From NCBI RefSeq assembly GCF_000757485.1, contig NZ_JPYO01000045.1:1-41988 (forward strand): a stretch of 41,988 bases of DNA. The letters are read 5' to 3'. Below the pieces are notes generated by a model. That model was not told the DNA's origin and did not search any database. It worked only from the letters and a program-made list of their open reading frames with translations. The DNA is from Achromobacter sp. RTa. GTDB taxonomy: Bacteria; Pseudomonadota; Gammaproteobacteria; Burkholderiales; Burkholderiaceae_B. The translations under genes were made by a program, and so were the position numbers. The first letter of the stretch is position 1. The number at the start of each line of letters is the position of its first letter. Shown here piece by piece: positions 23,960-32,685 of this stretch.

Positions 23960-26900
23960 TTAGAAGTAGTAGTAGGGCGGATCCATCACTCCGTAGTTGA
24001 TGCCTGCCGCCGGAATCAGCGCGGCTTGGCCTTGCGTGAAGTTGCCCTGCATGACGCCGTAGTTCACGCCGACCAGGCCGCCGTAGGTCTGGCCCGCGTT
24101 ATTGCGGTAGTCGATCTTGCTGGCGGCGGTGGAGTAGTTGATCTTGCCGTAGTTGATGCCGGCCAGTCCGCCCAGTGTGGATCCCGTGGCCGTGTAGCAA
24201 TAGCTGCCGTTGGCCGAGCAGTTGTACGCGCCGATGACGGGGCCGCTGGCGGTAGAGGTATCGATCGTGCCGGTCGAGTGGTTCACGCCGGTGATGCCGC
24301 CCAGGTTGGAGTAGTTGCCGGCGGCGACGCTGCCCCAAGCCATGCCGGTGTTGATGGCGCCCGAGTTCTGCCCGGCTATGCCGCCTACATTGCTGTAGGC
24401 GCCCCCCTGCGCGCGGCTGCTCGAGCCGGAAGCGAGGATCGAGCCCTGGTTGAAGCCGACCAGCCCGCCCACCGAGGAGTTATTGCCGGCGCGGACGTCC
24501 AGTACGCGCGAGGTGCTGTACGAGATCGAGCCGCTGTTCTGGCCCACCAGTCCGCCGGCGCGGGTGGCTGAGTTGCTGTAGGCCGCGCTGACCAGCGTTC
24601 CGCTGGCTTCGCCGTTGTCAATGGAGGCGCCGAGGCCGTTGGTGCCGACCAGGCCGCCGATGCTGGAGGCCGTGCCGGTGTCGCGGACGGTACCGCTGGC
24701 CTTTACGTCGGCCAGCGTGCCGCCAGTGCCGTTCAGGCCCACCAGGCCGCCGGCGGAGGCGCCGTTGTACGCCACGACTTCGCCCGAGGCTTCGGACTGG
24801 CCGATCGACCCGGTGTTCTCGCCGACCAGCCCGCCGGTGTTGCTGCCGGCGCCGCTGGAAACGCGGCCGGTGCTCGTGCCGTCGAGGATCGTGCCGCCCA
24901 TGCTCTTGCCAACCAAGCCGCCCACGCTGCCCTGGCTGCCGCCCGAGACCGCGCCCGTGTTGCGCATGCGCTCGAGCGTTCCATCGAGGTTCAGGCCGAC
25001 GGCGCCGCCGGTGTTCAGGTAAGCGCTGCCCGCCGTGACGGACGCCGTGTTCAGCGAGTCGGTGATGGTCCCGCCGCCGTTGGCGCCGGCCAGGCCGCCG
25101 ATGCCGCCGAATTCGTGGCGCAGCAGCGAACCGCTGACGATGCCTTCGCTACGGCCGCCCGTGATGACGCCGCCGCCTCCGCCGTTCTTGGCGTTGACCC
25201 CGACCAGCCCGCCCAGCGCGTAGGTCTGCGAACCGCCGTAGACGCGGCCGGAGAAGCTGGAGTCTTCGATCGTGCCGCCCTGGTTGGTGCCCACCAGGCC
25301 GCCGGTGGCATTGGAATGGTAGCTATTGCCGTACAGCGTGCTGTTGGCGACCTTGACGTTGGAGATGCGGCCCGTGTTGTAGCCCACCAGGGTGCCGATG
25401 GACATGGGGCCGAGGTTGGGCTGGCCGGAATTCACGCCGATGGCGTCCAGGCTGAGGTCGCGGATCACGCCAGCCGACGCCGCGAACAGGCCGACGTTGG
25501 CGCCGCTGCCGATGACGCTGAAGTTGCTGAGCTTGTGGCCCAGGCCTTCGAAGCTGCCGTTGAAGATGCCGCGCTGGCCGCCGATGGACTGGAATGTGCC
25601 CGAACCGCGCAGATCCGTGCCCAGCACGTAGTAGCCATAGAGGTTGTTGTTGACGGCCTGCATCTGCGCCAGGTTCTGGATGACCGTGTATTGCACGCCG
25701 TTGGACGAGAAGCCGGCGTCGGCGCCGGACAGCGTGATCACGGCCTGGCCCGGGGCGCCGCCGAGCACGTAGTTGGCGGTGGCCGCCATGTGCGGGCCGG
25801 CATTGGGCGCGGCCTTGGTCGTGTCCAGCGACAGGCGGTTGCCGGGACCGCCGAGCGTGATCTTGTTGTTGATGTCGATGCGCTCGTCGGCCGCCAGATT
25901 GAGCGCGGCCCGGCCGCCGGTGGCGGTAAGCGCGCCGTTGACGATCACCTTGCCGGCGCCGCCGTGCTGCGCATTCAGGCCAAGCGAATTGCCGCTGGTC
26001 CACGTGATCGGCGCGTTCACCGCCACGTCGCCGGCGGTGCTGCGCAGCTCGACGTTGGTGGTGGCGAGGTTGCGCGTCAGCGTATCGGCGTGGATCGTGG
26101 GCAGGGCCATGGCGGCCGTGTTCTCCACATTGACTTCGCCGCTGCGGATGCGGAACGTGCCGGTGCCGCCATTGGTGGCGCGGGTGTCGACTTCGGTGGC
26201 CAGGCGCACGCTCACGTGCTTGCCCGCTACGTCGACGGTGCCGCCGTTGCCGTAGGTGCCCAGGGCGCTGGCGTTCAGGCTGCCGGCCACTTGCACCAGC
26301 CCGTTGTCGCCGCCGTCGAGGACGATCTTGCCGGTGCGGTTGCTCAGCGTCTTGGCTTCGATGACGCCGTTGTTGTTGACCACCGCCTCGTACGGGCTGG
26401 CGGGCGCGGAGCGGCGGGCCTGCATCGCCACCTGGCCGGCGTTGGCGCGGATCATGCCGGTGTTGCTGGCCAGGGCATAGGCGGCGGGAGCGCTGACTTC
26501 CAGGCTGAGCGGGCCGTTGCCCATGCGCAGCGTGAAGGCCTGGCCGGCGCCCAGCGCGACCGAGCCGCCATCGGCCTGCAGCGTGCCGTGGTTGATGGCG
26601 TGAGTGCCGAGCAGCGCGATGTCGCCGCCCGAGTTGGCGCGGATGGTGCCGTTGTTCTCGACCTTGTTGGTGGACGGGGCTCCCGCATCGAAGGCGAACA
26701 CGCCGCTGGCGTTGCTCATGAACGCGGCGGGATCGATGGCCCGGGTGGACGCGACCAGCCCGCCCACGTTGACCTGGGCGCCCGCGCTGAACACGATGCC
26801 GTTGGGGTTCACCAGGAACACCTTACCGAGGGCGTTGACCGAGCCGTCGATCCGGCTCAGAGGGCCCCCGCTAACGTAGTTCAGCGTCATGTCGTTGGCG

Positions 26901-27217
26901 GTCCTCTGATTGAACGTCACGCGCTCATTGCGGTCGACGTTGAAGGAATGCCAATCGATGACGGCTTTCGAGGAGTTCTGGCTGATGACCGTGTCGGTGG
27001 CGTTCTGCCACACCGTGGCGTCGCCGTGCGTCACCTTGTTGAGCGACGGGCCCGCGAGGGCGGACGGGGCCAATGCCGTCAGGCCCGCCGCGGCCAGGGC
27101 CGCCGCGACCAGGCGGGCGCCCGTCACGCCGGACTTGCCGCGCCGGCGCGCGCATTCGCTGGCCACCGTCCAGCACGCCTTGCTGGCGTTCCATATCACT
27201 GCATGGGTCTTGTTCAT
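23960..27217 (-). CDS. Two-partner secretion exoprotein (TpsA) with FHA-type N-domain and GLUG repeats
   Basis: A 1085-residue secreted protein. It starts with an extended signal peptide (MNKTHAVIWNASKACWTVAS, then a basic patch and a hydrophobic core ending ALAG). Residues about 57-300 form the TPS domain, with VIDWHSFNVDRNERVTFNQ and the hallmark NPNGIVFSAGAQVNVGGLVA. The middle is a predicted beta-helix. From about residue 600 there are around 15 GLUG-type repeats (GGLVGxN). The only Cys pair in the mature protein is NCSANGSYC (C1000/C1007). It ends in MDPPYYYF. The partner TpsB is encoded just upstream. The likely role is a surface or secreted adhesin. AGGAAG precedes the ATG at 27217; the open frame extends 51 codons further but lacks signal character. 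Confidence 0.9.
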   Translation of the reverse strand: MNKTHAVIWNASKACWTVASECARRRGKSGVTGARLVAAALAAAGLTALAPSALAGPSLNKVTHGDATVWQNATDTVISQNSSKAVIDWHSFNVDRNERVTFNQRTANDMTLNYVSGGPLSRIDGSVNALGKVFLVNPNGIVFSAGAQVNVGGLVASTRAIDPAAFMSNASGVFAFDAGAPSTNKVENNGTIRANSGGDIALLGTHAINHGTLQADGGSVALGAGQAFTLRMGNGPLSLEVSAPAAYALASNTGMIRANAGQVAMQARRSAPASPYEAVVNNNGVIEAKTLSNRTGKIVLDGGDNGLVQVAGSLNASALGTYGNGGTVDVAGKHVSVRLATEVDTRATNGGTGTFRIRSGEVNVENTAAMALPTIHADTLTRNLATTNVELRSTAGDVAVNAPITWTSGNSLGLNAQHGGAGKVIVNGALTATGGRAALNLAADERIDINNKITLGGPGNRLSLDTTKAAPNAGPHMAATANYVLGGAPGQAVITLSGADAGFSSNGVQYTVIQNLAQMQAVNNNLYGYYVLGTDLRGSGTFQSIGGQRGIFNGSFEGLGHKLSNFSVIGSGANVGLFAASAGVIRDLSLDAIGVNSGQPNLGPMSIGTLVGYNTGRISNVKVANSTLYGNSYHSNATGGLVGTNQGGTIEDSSFSGRVYGGSQTYALGGLVGVNAKNGGGGGVITGGRSEGIVSGSLLRHEFGGIGGLAGANGGGTITDSLNTASVTAGSAYLNTGGAVGLNLDGTLERMRNTGAVSGGSQGSVGGLVGKSMGGTILDGTSTGRVSSGAGSNTGGLVGENTGSIGQSEASGEVVAYNGASAGGLVGLNGTGGTLADVKASGTVRDTGTASSIGGLVGTNGLGASIDNGEASGTLVSAAYSNSATRAGGLVGQNSGSISYSTSRVLDVRAGNNSSVGGLVGFNQGSILASGSSSRAQGGAYSNVGGIAGQNSGAINTGMAWGSVAAGNYSNLGGITGVNHSTGTIDTSTASGPVIGAYNCSANGSYCYTATGSTLGGLAGINYGKINYSTAASKIDYRNNAGQTYGGLVGVNYGVMQGNFTQGQAALIPAAGINYGVMDPPYYYF

Positions 27218-27288
27218 GATCTTCCTTGTGGGTTGAATGACGCGCCTGGGGGCCGGGCGCGGTGCGACAGCACTCGGGGAACGGCCGA

Positions 27289-29043
27289 TCAGAAATACTG
27301 CGTGGCGCGCAGCCAGAGTCGCGGTTCTGCCCGTGGGCCGCTGTGTTCGGTTTCTTTCTGGATGGGCCACGCGGCGGCAACCATGACTTGATGGCGCGGG
27401 CCGGACTGGGTGAGGCTTACGCCGGCCGCGGACAGGCGCCGGGCGTTGCGGTCATCGTTCCAGGGGCGCCGGTTGACGGTGATGCGGCCGGCGTCCGCGA
27501 ACGCCGCCAGTTGCAGGCCGGGCAACGGCAGATAGCGCAGTTCCAGCGTGGCCTGCCAGCCCTGGTCGCCGCTGGCTTCGCCATTGGCGAATGCGCGCAC
27601 GCCATACGGGCCGCCCAGGCTGAATTCCTCGGAGCCGTCCAGGTTCTTGCTGGCCAGTTGGGCATTGAATTGCGCGTACAGCGCGAAGGGGCCCGGCAGG
27701 TTCTGCTGCCGCAACAGCGTCAGGCTGGCCTTGCCGAAATCCCCGGCGCTGCGGGCATAGGCCTGGTCGCGGGCGCGCATGCGCTCCGTGTCCAGCCGCA
27801 GCCGGCCCAGCCCGTAGGACAGGAATCCGGCGCTGCGCCCGCCGCCGAACAGGCCGTCTTCGCCGGTGATCGACACGGAGGCGGTGGCGAGCTGCACCCG
27901 TTTGCCGTCAGCGAGCGAGAACAGGCCCATGTGTTCGCTCAGGCGCTTGTCTTCGTAGGTGAATTGCGCGCGCGCGCTGAAATGAGGGCCGTAGGCCAGC
28001 GGCTGCTCGACGAAGAAGCCCGTCGTGCGGGCTGTGCCGCCGGCCTCCAGGACGTCGAAGTCGCGGCCGATCGTATAGCGCATGTGCGAGAAGTTCAGGC
28101 CTACGCGGGTCAGCGCGGGGCCGACGGGGATCCGGTAGGAAGCCTGGTAGTAGCGCTGGCGGCGGTCGCTGGAGAGCAGGCGCAGGCCGAGCTGGTCGCC
28201 CAGGCGCAGCGGGCTGTCCACGTCCAGGTTGCCGCTGAGGCGGAATTCGCCCGTGTAGTAGCCGCCGAAGTTGTCGGCGTCCAGGCTGCCTGTGGCCAAC
28301 GGCGTGGGCGCAGCGTCCACGCGCAGCGCGGTCGAGCCTGGAGCAGTGCCGGGCCGCAACGTGCCCCGCACGGCGGCCCCGGGCAAGTCGTCCAGGCCTT
28401 GCAGGCGGCTTTCCAGCTGCTGGATGTGGACGGCGCCGCCGGGCTGCAGCGACGAGAGCCCGCGGCGCAACACGGCGTCGTCGACGCGGGAGCGGTTGTC
28501 GAGCTCGATCTCGCCGTACACGCCTTCCTGGATCGCGATCGTGACCTCGCCGTCGGCGATTTCCTGGGCAGGCAGATAGGCGCGGGCCAGCAGGTAGCCC
28601 TGTTCCTGGTAGTGGCGCGTAATGCGGTCGGCCGCTGCGCGCAGGCCGTCCAGATCCTGTTCGGTGCCGGCTAGATCCGCCAGCAGCGCCTGCAGCACCT
28701 CATCGCCATAGACGCGGTTGCCGGTCAGGATGAAGCGCCGCAGAAGCAGCCGGGGGCCGGCCGCCAGGCCGGTGGCCGAAGGTTCGGCCGCAGGCGTGGC
28801 GGAATCATCCAGCGCCGGCCGGGGAGGGCGCGGCGCCATGGACGGCAAGGTGTTTTCGATATCGCGCATGGACCTGCCGGCGTCGGGAATCTGCGCCAGG
28901 GCGGGGGGCGCCGAGGCGGCCAGCAGCGCGCAGGCGAGGCCTGCGCCCAACAGCCGGGCGGCCAGGGCAGGCGGACGGAGCGCGCAGTCAGGCGAGGGGT
29001 GAAGAAGGCCGGGGCGCGCCGCGGCATCCGTTTGGAACAGCAT
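27289..29043 (-). CDS. TpsB outer-membrane transporter (FhaC/ShlB family)
   Basis: A 584-residue protein with a signal peptide ending PPALAQ. A Pro-rich stretch is followed by POTRA domains starting LLLRRFILTGNRVYGDEVLQ, with TRHYQEQGYLLARAYLPAQ and VRGTLRPG. Then comes a 16-strand barrel with the conserved lid motif SLGGPYGVRAFANGE and a C-terminal Phe in RATQYF for outer-membrane insertion. It exports its TpsA partner across the outer membrane. The tpsA gene begins 71 bases downstream, so the two form an operon. The ATG at 29043 lacks a clear ribosome site. Confidence 0.93.
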   Translation of the reverse strand: MLFQTDAAARPGLLHPSPDCALRPPALAARLLGAGLACALLAASAPPALAQIPDAGRSMRDIENTLPSMAPRPPRPALDDSATPAAEPSATGLAAGPRLLLRRFILTGNRVYGDEVLQALLADLAGTEQDLDGLRAAADRITRHYQEQGYLLARAYLPAQEIADGEVTIAIQEGVYGEIELDNRSRVDDAVLRRGLSSLQPGGAVHIQQLESRLQGLDDLPGAAVRGTLRPGTAPGSTALRVDAAPTPLATGSLDADNFGGYYTGEFRLSGNLDVDSPLRLGDQLGLRLLSSDRRQRYYQASYRIPVGPALTRVGLNFSHMRYTIGRDFDVLEAGGTARTTGFFVEQPLAYGPHFSARAQFTYEDKRLSEHMGLFSLADGKRVQLATASVSITGEDGLFGGGRSAGFLSYGLGRLRLDTERMRARDQAYARSAGDFGKASLTLLRQQNLPGPFALYAQFNAQLASKNLDGSEEFSLGGPYGVRAFANGEASGDQGWQATLELRYLPLPGLQLAAFADAGRITVNRRPWNDDRNARRLSAAGVSLTQSGPRHQVMVAAAWPIQKETEHSGPRAEPRLWLRATQYF

Positions 29044-29458
29044 GGGTCGGCTTGCTACCGTCCGCTTGGACGGTTCCCTTTGGGCCCATCAACCCGTGCC
29101 GAGAGGCCGGGCCGAAGCGGCGTGTTATGCACGATTGCAGATCGGGAAACTATAGGTAGCGGGCCGCGAAGAAGATCTAGTATTAGTCTGAATTAACTAG
29201 TTAACTTCTACTAAAACGAAAAGCGGTGAATGTCGAACGCGCGCGATGCGGGCGGCGGCGCATCCTTTGCCAGCATTGGACTTATGCGATTCCGCCTTGT
29301 CGTTCGTACGGAATCGGCGCTTTTTGGGGGGGCGGACCGTGCCGTTTTCAGCCCTTTGGGCCTCGGACCGTCGTTTAGAATTTCCTACGCATTGCCCAAT
29401 GGCAGGCACAACAAAACAAGGCGCCGTGCGCCATGGCGTCCGATCTGTGGGAGTAGCG
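29044..29458. promoter_or_regulatory. Divergent control region between tpsBA and the response regulator
   Basis: This 415-base gap has no convincing gene. A hairpin, CCGTCC-GCTT-GGACGG (29058-29073), lies in the tpsB leader. Positions 29175-29220 are AT-rich and hold a perfect 12-base palindrome, TTAACTAGTTAA (29193-29204), followed by TTCTACTAAAACG. On the regulator side there is a T5G7 tract at 29321-29332. It is the likely site of both promoters. Confidence 0.55.
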
Positions 29459-30115
29459 GTGTCCGATCTCAGCATACGTCTGGCGATTGCCGATGATCAT
29501 CCGGTGGTGCTGTTGGGCCTTGCTGCCGAACTGGAGCGAAATCCCGCGATGCGGGTCGTGGGGCAGGCCACGGATTCAACCGCGCTGGTCGAGCTGCTGG
29601 ACAAGCATCCCTGCGACGTTCTGGTGCTGGATTACGCAATGCCCGGCGGCAAATACGGCGACGGCCTGGTGCTGATTTCCTACCTGCGCCGCCGCTGGCT
29701 CGACATGCGCCTCGTGCTGTACACGATGGTCGACAATCCGGCGCTGCTGCTGGCCATCGTCAAGCACGGCGTCAAGGCGGTGGTCAGCAAATCCGACCCT
29801 CTGCCCCGGCTGGTCGACGGCGTCTACGCCGCCCACGGCGGCCGCCAGTATTACTCGCCGCTCATCAAGGACATGCTGCTGGACACCATGATGGTGGCCG
29901 AAGCCGACAGGCTGACGCCGCGCGAGGCAGAGATCGTCCGGTTGTTCTGTGCCGGCGGCACCATTACCGAGATTGCCGAGCGTCTGCACCGCAGCGTCCA
30001 GACCGTCAGCACCCAGAAGCGCAGCGCCATGCGCAAGCTGGGCGTGAACCGGGACGTCGATCTCATCAAGTTGCTCAGCGACTTTCCCCCCAAGGCTTTC
30101 ACCGCGCAGGGCTGA
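29459..30115 (+). CDS. RcsB-like response regulator (receiver plus LuxR-type HTH)
   Basis: A 218-residue regulator. The receiver starts SIRLAIADDHPVVLLGLAAE, with acidic pocket D12/D13 and phospho-acceptor Asp 58 in VLVLDYAMPGGKYGDG. The C-terminal NarL/LuxR helix-turn-helix is LTPREAEIVRLFCAGG followed by ITEIAERLHRSVQTVSTQKR and SAMRKLGV. Both halves resemble RcsB more than NarL or BvgA. I chose the GTG at 29459 because GGGAG at 29449-29453 sits in front of it and the receiver follows at once; an ATG at 29399 is in frame and would add 20 residues. No kinase gene is nearby. Its position, divergent from tpsBA and near the fimbrial operon, suggests it may control surface structures. Confidence 0.9.
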   Translation: MSDLSIRLAIADDHPVVLLGLAAELERNPAMRVVGQATDSTALVELLDKHPCDVLVLDYAMPGGKYGDGLVLISYLRRRWLDMRLVLYTMVDNPALLLAIVKHGVKAVVSKSDPLPRLVDGVYAAHGGRQYYSPLIKDMLLDTMMVAEADRLTPREAEIVRLFCAGGTITEIAERLHRSVQTVSTQKRSAMRKLGVNRDVDLIKLLSDFPPKAFTAQG

Positions 30116-30140
30116 CCCCGCGGCAATCCGATCCCTTTCA

Positions 30141-30203
30141 CAGGCCCGGCGCGTAATTTGCCGGAGCCTGCGTACGTCCGTATTGACCCTGGCTCCGGGC
30201 CTG
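30141..30203 (+). terminator. Two competing hairpins after the response regulator
   Basis: CAGGCCCGG (30141-30149) can pair with CCGGGCCTG (30195-30203), and CCGGAGCC (30161-30168) can pair with GGCTCCGG (30191-30198). The right arms overlap, so only one structure can form at a time. A T-rich stretch follows (30206-30220). It is probably a terminator, with attenuation possible. Confidence 0.4.
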
Positions 30204-30224
30204 CATTATTCTTGTTCTTTAATC

Positions 30225-30252
30225 AGGAACAGTAGTTCCTTTTAATGGAACT
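30225..30252 (+). promoter_or_regulatory. IclR-type operator before the iclR gene
   Basis: AGGAAC-AGTA-GTTCCT (30225-30240) is a palindrome with six-base arms. AGTTCC (30234-30239) also pairs with GGAACT (30247-30252), giving three GGAAC half-sites in a row. The array ends 4 bases before the iclR ATG, so binding would shut off the gene and probably the operon. The GGAAC/GTTCC form is usual for IclR regulators. Confidence 0.65.
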
Positions 30253-30255
30253 TGC

Positions 30256-31023
30256 ATGAGCATATTGGATGGCGTCCAGCGCGTGCTGGAGCTGTACGCG
30301 GACGGCGCGGCGGATCTGAGCTTCACGGATGTGGCGGGTCGCCTGGCCTTGCCCAAGAGCACGGCGTCGCGTCTGCTCAACCAGATGCAGAACTACGGCC
30401 TGCTCGACCAGGACGCCGCCACGCGGCGCTATCGGCCGGGCGCGCTGCTCGCCCAGGCGGTGCGGGCCGGCATGGCGGCCACGCCGCTGGACGACGCCTG
30501 CCGCGCCGTGCTGGCCCGGCTGTCCGACGACAGCGGCATGACCGCCTACCTGTCCACCCTCAACCAGCGCGAAACCGTGGTGCTGCAACGCCTCAATGGC
30601 TCGAATCCGGTGCAGGTGCTGTCGCCGCCCGGCTCCCGTCGCCCCGCGTCGGGCACGGCCATGGGGCGGGCCCTGCTGTCGCGCCTGAGCGAAGCCGAAT
30701 TCCAGGCGCTTTACGGCGCCGACGCGGACGGGCCGTTGCCCGTGGAAGGGCGGGACTGCCCGGCCACCGTGGGCGAGCTTGCCGGGCTGGTCGCGCGGAC
30801 CCGCGCCGACCGCTGCGGCGTGGCCATCGACCAGGCCATGCCCGGCATCGGCGCGGTGGCGGCGGCGGTGCGCGATCCCGCCACCGGCGAGCTGCGCGGC
30901 TTGTGCCTGTCCTTCGTGTCCTTCCAGGCTGATGCCGAGCGCGTCGCGCGTCTGCGCGAATCCGTGCTGCAGCAGGTGGGGGCGCTTGGCCGCGAATTGA
31001 ACGATCCCTATTGGCTTGCCTGA
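30256..31023 (+). CDS. IclR-family transcriptional regulator
   Basis: A 255-residue regulator. The N-terminal winged helix includes FTDVAGRLALPKSTASRLLN and QMQNYGLLDQDAATRRYRPG. The C-terminal GAF-like effector domain includes SGTAMGRALLSRLSEAEFQ and DRCGVAIDQAMPGIGAVAAA. IclR proteins usually respond to a pathway substrate. The operator in front suggests autoregulation, and the peptidase E gene starts 31 bases downstream, so it probably controls the following genes. Confidence 0.92.
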   Translation: MSILDGVQRVLELYADGAADLSFTDVAGRLALPKSTASRLLNQMQNYGLLDQDAATRRYRPGALLAQAVRAGMAATPLDDACRAVLARLSDDSGMTAYLSTLNQRETVVLQRLNGSNPVQVLSPPGSRRPASGTAMGRALLSRLSEAEFQALYGADADGPLPVEGRDCPATVGELAGLVARTRADRCGVAIDQAMPGIGAVAAAVRDPATGELRGLCLSFVSFQADAERVARLRESVLQQVGALGRELNDPYWLA

Positions 31024-31054
31024 ATCTCCATACTCCCTTACGGAAATCCCCCCA

Positions 31055-31759
31055 ATGAATCTCCTGCTCCTCAGCAATTCCAGCAGTGACGCCGGCTATC
31101 TGGTGCACGCGCTGTCCGACATCCGGGAATTGACCGCCGCGCTGCCGCAAGGCGCGCCGGCCGTCTTCGTGCCGTATGCCGGCGTGACCCGCGACTGGGA
31201 CGATTACACGGCGCTGGTGGCGTCGGCGCTGGCCGGCACCGGCCTGGACATCCAGGGCCTGCACCGGGCCGAAGATCCCGTGGCCGCGCTGGAAAGCGCC
31301 GCCGTCATCATCGTGGGCGGCGGCAACACCTTCAACCTGCTGGGGCAGTTGCGCCGCCAGGGCCTGCTGGAAGTCATCGTCCGTTGCGTGCGCCAGGGCG
31401 CCGCCTATCTGGGGTGGAGCGCCGGATCCAACCTGACCTGCCCCAGCATTTGCACCACGAACGACATGCCCATCACGGACCCGCAAGGCTTCGACGCCCT
31501 GGGCCTGTTGTCCTTCCAGATCAATCCGCACTACACCAATGCCCATCCGCCGGGCCATCGCGGCGAAACCCGCGCCCAGCGTCTGGCGGAATTCTGCGCG
31601 CTGAATCCCCGGATGCCCGTCCTGGGCTTGCCGGAAGGTTCCGGGCTGCGCATCCGCGGCGGCGACATCTCCCTTATCGGACCGCACGACGCGCCGCTGT
31701 TCCTCGGCAAGGAAGAACCCCGCACGTTCCGGCCGGGTCCGGTGGAGATCACGGCATGA
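31055..31759 (+). CDS. pepE: Peptidase E (alpha-aspartyl dipeptidase, family S51)
   Basis: A 234-residue cytoplasmic serine peptidase. The nucleophile Ser 122 sits in YLGWSAGSNLTCPSI, and His 159 of the triad is in INPHYTN; the glutamine-amidotransferase-like oxyanion loop is VIIVGGGNTFNLL. PepE cleaves dipeptides with N-terminal Asp. Length and motifs match the E. coli enzyme, with residue numbers shifted by two. Its stop overlaps the next gene by 4 bases (ATGA). In this operon it may release an amino acid from an unusual aspartyl substrate, but that is inference. Confidence 0.9.
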   Translation: MNLLLLSNSSSDAGYLVHALSDIRELTAALPQGAPAVFVPYAGVTRDWDDYTALVASALAGTGLDIQGLHRAEDPVAALESAAVIIVGGGNTFNLLGQLRRQGLLEVIVRCVRQGAAYLGWSAGSNLTCPSICTTNDMPITDPQGFDALGLLSFQINPHYTNAHPPGHRGETRAQRLAEFCALNPRMPVLGLPEGSGLRIRGGDISLIGPHDAPLFLGKEEPRTFRPGPVEITA

Positions 31760-32685
31760 AACAGGTCATCGATACGATCGAGCTTCTTTCTTCCGCCCAC
31801 GTGACGGGCGAGATCGTCGCGCAGCAGCTGCGCGAAGCCGGCAACTGCGAAGTGGAAGTGACCCGGCTGGAGCGCGACGGCGCGGCCACGGATTTTCTTT
31901 CCATCGTGATTCCCGGCGCCGACGCCGCCGCTCCGCAGATGGGCATCGTGGGCCGCCTGGGCGGGATTGGCGCGCGCCCCGCGGTCACGGGCCTGGTGTC
32001 CGACAGCGACGGCGCGGTGGTCGCCATTGCGGCGGCGTTCAAGCTGATGGCCATGGCTCGGCAGGGCGACGTCCTGCCCGGAACGGTGCGCATCCGCACG
32101 CACGTCTGCCCGCGTGCCGGCACGCGTCCGCATCACCCCGTGCCGATGATGCGCTCGCCGTTCCCCATGCGCGAGATGATGTCGCACGAAGTGGATCCGC
32201 GCATGGACGCGATCCTGTCCGTCGACACCACGCGCGGCAATCGCCTCGTCAACAAGCGCGGCGTGGCGCTGACGCCCGTGGCGCGCCAAGGCTATCTGCT
32301 GCGCATTCCCGAAACCATGCTGGACGTGATGGGCTGGGTCAGCGGCGAATTGCCGATTACCTTGCCGCTGACCACGCAAGACATCACGCCCTATGAAAAC
32401 GGCCTGTGGCACGTGAATTCGCTGATGCAGCCCGCGATCGTCACGGACGCGCCCGTGGTGGGCGTGGCGCTTACCGCGCAGACGACCGTGCCGGGCTGCG
32501 CGACGGGCGTCACGAACGCCGTGGACGCCGACGTCGCCATGCGTTTCTGCATCGAAATCGCCAAGCTGTTCGGCCAGGGCGCCATGTCCTTCTCGGACGA
32601 GTCCGAATGGGCCGCGCTGCAGGCTCGCTACGGCTCGATGGCGCATCTGCAGACCGTGGGCCGCGAAGACGGAGGCGCGGCATGA
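31756..32685 (+). CDS. DUF1177-family protein
   Basis: A 309-residue protein I place in the DUF1177 family, with no established activity. It is soluble, with no signal peptide. Segments of note are GIGARPAVTGLVSDSDGAVV, the His-rich CPRAGTRPHHPVPMMRSPFP and HEVDPRMDAILSVDTTRGN. Scattered His, Asp and Glu suggest a metal-dependent hydrolase or aminopeptidase-like fold, which is a guess. Four-base overlaps with pepE before it and the AroM gene after it mean the three proteins are co-translated and probably act together. Confidence 0.72.
   Translation: MKQVIDTIELLSSAHVTGEIVAQQLREAGNCEVEVTRLERDGAATDFLSIVIPGADAAAPQMGIVGRLGGIGARPAVTGLVSDSDGAVVAIAAAFKLMAMARQGDVLPGTVRIRTHVCPRAGTRPHHPVPMMRSPFPMREMMSHEVDPRMDAILSVDTTRGNRLVNKRGVALTPVARQGYLLRIPETMLDVMGWVSGELPITLPLTTQDITPYENGLWHVNSLMQPAIVTDAPVVGVALTAQTTVPGCATGVTNAVDADVAMRFCIEIAKLFGQGAMSFSDESEWAALQARYGSMAHLQTVGREDGGAA

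Noticed and set aside
25115..27391. A 758-codon open frame opposite tpsA
   Set aside because: Shadow created by the repetitive Gly/Ala/Val coding of tpsA.
29246..29458. N-terminal 71-residue extension of the RcsB-like regulator
   Set aside because: The receiver domain begins right after the GTG at 29459, which has a ribosome site; the extension has no domain character. It is kept only as a slippage note.
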